Under the pieces are notes generated by a model. It had not been told where the DNA came from and made no database searches. It saw only the letters and a list, made by a program, of their open reading frames with translations. From the NCBI GenBank assembly GCA_013298245.1, contig JAAFHD010000116.1, forward strand, positions 1-9,336: a stretch of DNA of 9,336 bases. Reading direction: 5' to 3'. This document shows, piece by piece, positions 6,508 through 9,336 of this stretch (position 1 is the stretch's first letter; each line of letters begins with the position of its first letter). The stretch is from Alphaproteobacteria bacterium. GTDB lineage: Bacteria > Pseudomonadota > Alphaproteobacteria > Acetobacterales > Acetobacteraceae. Made by a program: the position numbers and the translations under genes.

Positions 6508-6577
6508 CTCTGGCCGGTGGTGATACGGAGCGGCGCTTGGCCGCGCCGGCGCGCCACGGATTGCCAGCCCGGACACC

Positions 6578-7210
6578 ATGAACGAGATCACACTGCCGCA
6601 CCGCTTGGCACCTGGTGCCATCGCCCGCCCCTCCCGCGCCGAGGCGGAAGCCGCCGTCCGCACCCTGCTGCTCTGGGCCGGTGACGACCCGGACCGCGAG
6701 GGCCTGGTGGACACCCCCGCCCGCGTCGCCCGCGCCTATGAGGAATTCTTCGCCGGCTACCAGACCGACCCGGTCGAGCTGCTGGCACGGTCCTTCGAGG
6801 AAACCGATGGCTACGACGAAATGGTCGTGCTGCGCGACATCCGCATGGAATCGCATTGCGAGCACCACATGGTGCCGATCATCGGCAAGTGCCACATCGC
6901 CTACCTGCCGAATGGCCGGGTGGTGGGCATCTCGAAGCTCGCGCGCGTCATGGAAATCTACGCCAAACGCCTGCAGATCCAGGAAAAACTGACGGCGCAG
7001 ATCGCCAACACGATCGAGGCCGTGCTGCAGCCCAAGGGCATCGCCGTGGTGATCGAAGCAGCACACCAGTGCATGACCACGCGCGGCATCCACAAGCCGG
7101 GTGTCACCATGGTGACGTCCCGGATGCTGGGCGAATTCCGCGACAATCCGGCGACGCGCCGGGAATTCCTGGCGATGATCCAGGGCGGCCGCGGGCCGGT
7201 CGAGGGGTAG
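6578..7210 (+). CDS. folE: GTP cyclohydrolase I
   Basis: Converts GTP to 7,8-dihydroneopterin triphosphate and formate, the entry step to folate and other pterins, and in many bacteria also feeds queuosine synthesis. It acts in the cytoplasm as a homodecamer. The 210 residues match the usual length. [21 protein letters not shown] (41-61) is the family's N-terminal signature region. The SHCEHHMVP motif (92-100) gives zinc ligands C94 and H97 with the neighbouring H96. [10 protein letters not shown] (102-111) and VGISKLARV (116-124) are signature motifs. [11 protein letters not shown] (160-170) supplies H163 and the third zinc ligand C165. All expected catalytic positions are present, so this is the zinc-dependent type IA enzyme. 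The ATG at 6578 has only a weak GGA before it. The 103-base leader has short hairpins but no recognised riboswitch. It may be read from its own promoter or through from the kinase. Confidence 0.97.
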   Translation: MNEITLPHRLAPGAIARPSRAEAEAAVRTLLLWAGDDPDREGLVDTPARVARAYEEFFAGYQTDPVELLARSFEETDGYDEMVVLRDIRMESHCEHHMVPIIGKCHIAYLPNGRVVGISKLARVMEIYAKRLQIQEKLTAQIANTIEAVLQPKGIAVVIEAAHQCMTTRGIHKPGVTMVTSRMLGEFRDNPATRREFLAMIQGGRGPVEG

Positions 7211-7213
7211 CTA
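7208..7213. other. Stop-to-stop junction of convergent genes (TAGCTA)
   Basis: The TAG of folE (7208-7210) abuts the TAG of the minus-strand metallohydrolase (7211-7213 complement) with no base between, so the two stop codons form the palindrome TAGCTA. There is no space for a terminator between the genes, so each transcript must run into the other gene before it ends. Confidence 0.9.
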
Positions 7214-8146
7214 GAACACCACCGTCTCGCCCACTTGCGGCGCGCGGAAATCCGCCTCGCCACGCGCCGCCACAAGGCGCGTGGCGGGTTCATCAATCGC
7301 TTCCTGCGTCAGCTTGAACACGCCGTGATGGATGGCCAGGCTGGTGCGTGCGCGCAAGGCGTGGTGCGCCGCCACCGCTTCCTCTGGCGTGATGTGCACG
7401 GCCTGCATGAACCAGCGCGGTTCATAGGCGCCGATCGGCACCAGCGCGGCATCGAACGGCCCCAGCGCCTGGCCGATCACATCCAGGTGCCCGCCCCAGG
7501 CGGTATCGGCCACGAAGCACAGCCGGAACCCGCAGGGCAGCACAACCGAAAAACCGCCCCACAGCGTATGCCCCTGGTCATGCACGCCGCGCGCCGCGAA
7601 GTGCCGCATGGGGATGAAGGTGGCGCGGCCGCCCGCGGGCAGTGCGGCGTCCTGGCCCCAATCCAGCTCCACCGCGCCCGGCATGCCCCAGCGGGCGAAG
7701 CGCGCCGCATTGCCAAGGCCGGTCACCATCATGGGCCGGTCGCGCGCCCAGAGGCGCTGCAAGCTGGCGCGGTCCATGTGGTCGTAATGCGCGTGGCTGA
7801 CCAGCACCGCGTCGATGCGCGGCAGGTCCTCCCAGGCGATGCCGGGCGCGCGCACGCGCTTCGGCCCCGAGAAGGAGAAAGGCGAAGCGCGTTCGGACCA
7901 GATGGGGTCGGTCAGCAGCGTGACCTCGGGCGTGCGGATCAGGCAGGTGGCGTGGCCGACCATGGTGATGGCGACCTGGCCGGGTGCGGGAGTGGGCAGC
8001 GGCGTGTGGCGCACTGGCACCTGCGCGGGCCACGGCGTGCCGCGCCCTTCCGCCAGCATGCGCGCGACCTGCCACAGCGGCTGGCCGGCGGCACCGCCAT
8101 CGGGGTTCAGGAAGCGCCGGCCGCGTTTCTGGGCGGGCTGGATCAC
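7211..8146 (-). CDS. Metallo-beta-lactamase-fold hydrolase, NAPE-PLD/UlaG-like
   Basis: A zinc-dependent hydrolase of the COG2220 group that includes N-acyl-phosphatidylethanolamine phospholipase D and UlaG lactonases. Numbered from the GTG at 8146 (311 residues): VGHATCLIRT (63-72), LLTDPIWSERASPFSFSGPKR (77-97), the dinuclear-site motif SHAHYDHMD (117-125; H118, H120, D122, H123), PMRHFAARG (179-187; H182), FVADT (211-215; D214), HITPEEAV (251-258; H251) and AIHHGVF (271-277; H273 or H274). The ASPFxFxGPKR and HxxPEEA segments favour the NAPE-PLD branch, so a phosphodiester or lipid substrate is possible but not proven. No signal peptide is seen. The frame stays open to a GTG at 8200, which would overlap the upstream gene by 29 bases. 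I prefer 8146 because GGGG sits six bases upstream, the overlap disappears, and the added 18 residues look unlike the family. It probably follows the secreted-protein gene in one transcript. Confidence 0.88.
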   Translation of the reverse strand: MIQPAQKRGRRFLNPDGGAAGQPLWQVARMLAEGRGTPWPAQVPVRHTPLPTPAPGQVAITMVGHATCLIRTPEVTLLTDPIWSERASPFSFSGPKRVRAPGIAWEDLPRIDAVLVSHAHYDHMDRASLQRLWARDRPMMVTGLGNAARFARWGMPGAVELDWGQDAALPAGGRATFIPMRHFAARGVHDQGHTLWGGFSVVLPCGFRLCFVADTAWGGHLDVIGQALGPFDAALVPIGAYEPRWFMQAVHITPEEAVAAHHALRARTSLAIHHGVFKLTQEAIDEPATRLVAARGEADFRAPQVGETVVF

Positions 8147-8171
8147 GCAGCACCCCGGCCGCGCGCGTGGA

Positions 8172-8525
8172 TCAGCGGACCGGCCCGCCTGGGAAGACAC
8201 CCACTGCCATGCCCGCGCTGCACTGGCGGGTTGTGTTGCTGGACAGCCGGTTCGGCGAAGTCCCTGGCGGCACCGGGCCCAGGTTCACCACCTGTGTGAC
8301 GGTCGGCATGAAGTTGACGCCGACCGTTTGCGTGCCTTGCGCGACGAACCGGGCGTTGAGCAGCACCGACTGCGTGGTGCTGGTGTTGCGCACGGTCACC
8401 TGGCCGGAACCGGCCACGACCCGCCAGTTGGAGAATTCCAGCACGCCTTGGCAATTGGCCGGGATGGTCTGCGCCTGGGCGAGGCCGGGCAGGGCGAGAA
8501 GGGCGATCAGTGCGAGGCTTCTCAT
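8172..8525 (-). CDS. Small secreted protein of unknown family, 117 aa
   Basis: No family recognised. The first 19 residues, MRSLALIALLALPGLAQAQ, form a clear Sec signal peptide with an A-Q-A cleavage site near residue 18. The mature part is about 99 residues, Thr/Val/Asn-rich with alternating hydrophobic residues that suggest beta strands (about 42-82). It has just two cysteines, C25 and C102, near the two ends and fit to form one disulfide in the periplasm. The ATG at 8525 has AAGGAG seven bases upstream, the best ribosome site in the window. The frame extends upstream to 8603, but that extension would put the signal peptide inside the protein, so I reject it. It starts 96 bases after the ATPase gene and ends 25 bases before the metallohydrolase start on the same strand. 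Confidence 0.85.
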   Translation of the reverse strand: MRSLALIALLALPGLAQAQTIPANCQGVLEFSNWRVVAGSGQVTVRNTSTTQSVLLNARFVAQGTQTVGVNFMPTVTQVVNLGPVPPGTSPNRLSSNTTRQCSAGMAVGVFPGGPVR

Positions 8526-8621
8526 GGTGTGGCTCCTTGTGCTGCGCGCAGGATGCGGCGCATGGGCGGGCCTGACCAATCGATGCTGCCGATGCCGTTG
8601 CAAGGCTGGGCCGATGATGCA

Positions 8622-9336
8622 TCACGCCTGCACGCCAAGCCGCCCCGCCAAATCCTGGATGTATTGCCAGGCGACGCGCCCAGACCGCGCGCCGCGGGTG
8701 ACGGACCATTCGACCGCGCCCTTGCGCAACGCCTCCTGGTCGATCGGCAGCGACAGCGCCGCCGCATAGCCCTCGATCATGGCGAAGAAGGTGTCCTGGT
8801 CTGTGTTGTGGAAGCCGATCCAGAGGCCGAAGCGGTCGGACAGCGAGACCTTTTCCTCCACCGCCTCCTGGCCATGGATGGCGCCGCGGGTTTCGTTCTC
8901 GATCATGTCGCGCGGCATGAGGTGGCGGCGGTTGGAGGTGGCGTAGAACAGGACGTTGGCGGGGCGGCCCTCGATGCCGCCATCCAGCACCGATTTCAGC
9001 GCCTTGTAGTCGGCGTCTTCGCGTTCAAAGGACAGGTCGTCGCAGAACACCAGGATGCGCCGGCGGCTCGCGCGCAGCACGTTCAGCAATTCGGGCAACG
9101 TCACGATGTCCTCGCGCTGGATTTCGATCAGCGCCAGCGCCGCCGGCAGCGCTTCATTCGCCGCCGCATGCGCGGCCTTCACCAGCGAGGATTTGCCCGT
9201 CCCCCGCGCGCCCCACAGCATGGCGTTGTTGGCGGGCAGCCCCTGCGCGAAACGCAGCGTGTTGCCCATGATGATGTCCTTCTGCCGCTCGATGCCCTTG
9301 AGCAGGCCGAGCTCCACCCGCGCCACCACCGGCACC
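8622..9336 (-). CDS. DUF815-family AAA ATPase (5' end beyond the window)
   Basis: A P-loop ATPase of the DUF815/COG2607 family, whose cellular role is not established. The 237 residues seen lack the N terminus; family members are usually nearer 280-300 residues and the frame is open at the edge, so the true start lies to the right of the window. LLKGIERQKDIIMGNT (11-26) leads into the Walker A GARGTGKSS (42-50), preceded by the conserved LPANNAMLW (33-41). Walker B is RILVFCDDLSFE (93-104) with the acidic pair D99-D100. YATSNRRHLMPRDM (131-144) carries the sensor-1-like Asn, and LSDRFGLWIGF (165-175) holds an arginine (R168) that could act in trans. It would run ahead of the secreted-protein gene on the minus strand, with a 96-base gap. 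Confidence 0.93.
   Translation of the reverse strand, partial: VPVVARVELGLLKGIERQKDIIMGNTLRFAQGLPANNAMLWGARGTGKSSLVKAAHAAANEALPAALALIEIQREDIVTLPELLNVLRASRRRILVFCDDLSFEREDADYKALKSVLDGGIEGRPANVLFYATSNRRHLMPRDMIENETRGAIHGQEAVEEKVSLSDRFGLWIGFHNTDQDTFFAMIEGYAAALSLPIDQEALRKGAVEWSVTRGARSGRVAWQYIQDLAGRLGVQA

Noticed and set aside
6856..7317. Plus-strand frame extending across the folE/hydrolase junction
   Set aside because: It overlaps folE in another frame and continues antisense into the hydrolase; it has no ribosome site or domain.
8526..8603. Upstream extension of the secreted-protein frame to 8603
   Set aside because: It would add 26 His/Arg-rich residues before a perfect signal peptide, and the ideal AAGGAG site belongs to the ATG at 8525.
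1..9336. tRNA, rRNA, CRISPR array, insertion sequence, prophage or attachment site
   Set aside because: I looked for tRNA-like cloverleaf ends, regular spaced repeats, transposase motifs and terminal inverted repeats on both strands and saw none.

Overview
The window is ordinary, gene-dense, high-GC bacterial chromosome with seven complete genes and one gene cut by the right edge. Strong G/C bias at third codon positions, two stand-alone Bug/TctC-type receptors, and the general protein style suggest a proteobacterium, most likely an Acetobacteraceae (Roseomonas-like) alphaproteobacterium. A Bug-rich Burkholderiales betaproteobacterium is the main alternative. No RNA gene, insertion sequence, phage gene or CRISPR array was seen, and no gap between genes exceeds about 110 bases.

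Left region (93-2982, minus strand): a probable three-gene unit. It reads from a formylglycine-type sulfatase / phosphonate monoester hydrolase-like enzyme, through a periplasmic Bug-family solute receptor, to a small uncharacterised 88-residue protein. Only 51 bp separates the hydrolase from a second, divergent Bug receptor (3034-3972, plus strand). The two receptors flanking one hydrolase look like a small uptake-and-degradation locus for an organic acid carrying a sulfate or phosphonate ester. The TctA/TctB membrane components are not in the window. The second receptor ends in an exact-length 27-bp tandem duplication of its last nine codons, stop included.

Centre (4081-7210, plus strand): a large membrane-bound hybrid-free histidine kinase (Cache-like periplasmic sensor, two membrane helices, a Pro/Ala repeat linker, PAS, HisKA, HATPase_c) with a TTG start and no response regulator nearby. 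It is followed after 103 bp by folE (GTP cyclohydrolase I), which has all its zinc ligands.

Right region (7211-9336, minus strand): a DUF815 AAA ATPase running in from beyond the edge, then a small secreted two-cysteine protein of no recognised family, then a NAPE-PLD/UlaG-type metallo-beta-lactamase-fold hydrolase. The last gene meets folE stop codon to stop codon with no base between them.

I found no convincing undescribed system. The best leads are the hydrolase/Bug-receptor cluster, the duplicated gene end, the repeat linker in the kinase, and the unknown secreted protein next to the metallohydrolase.
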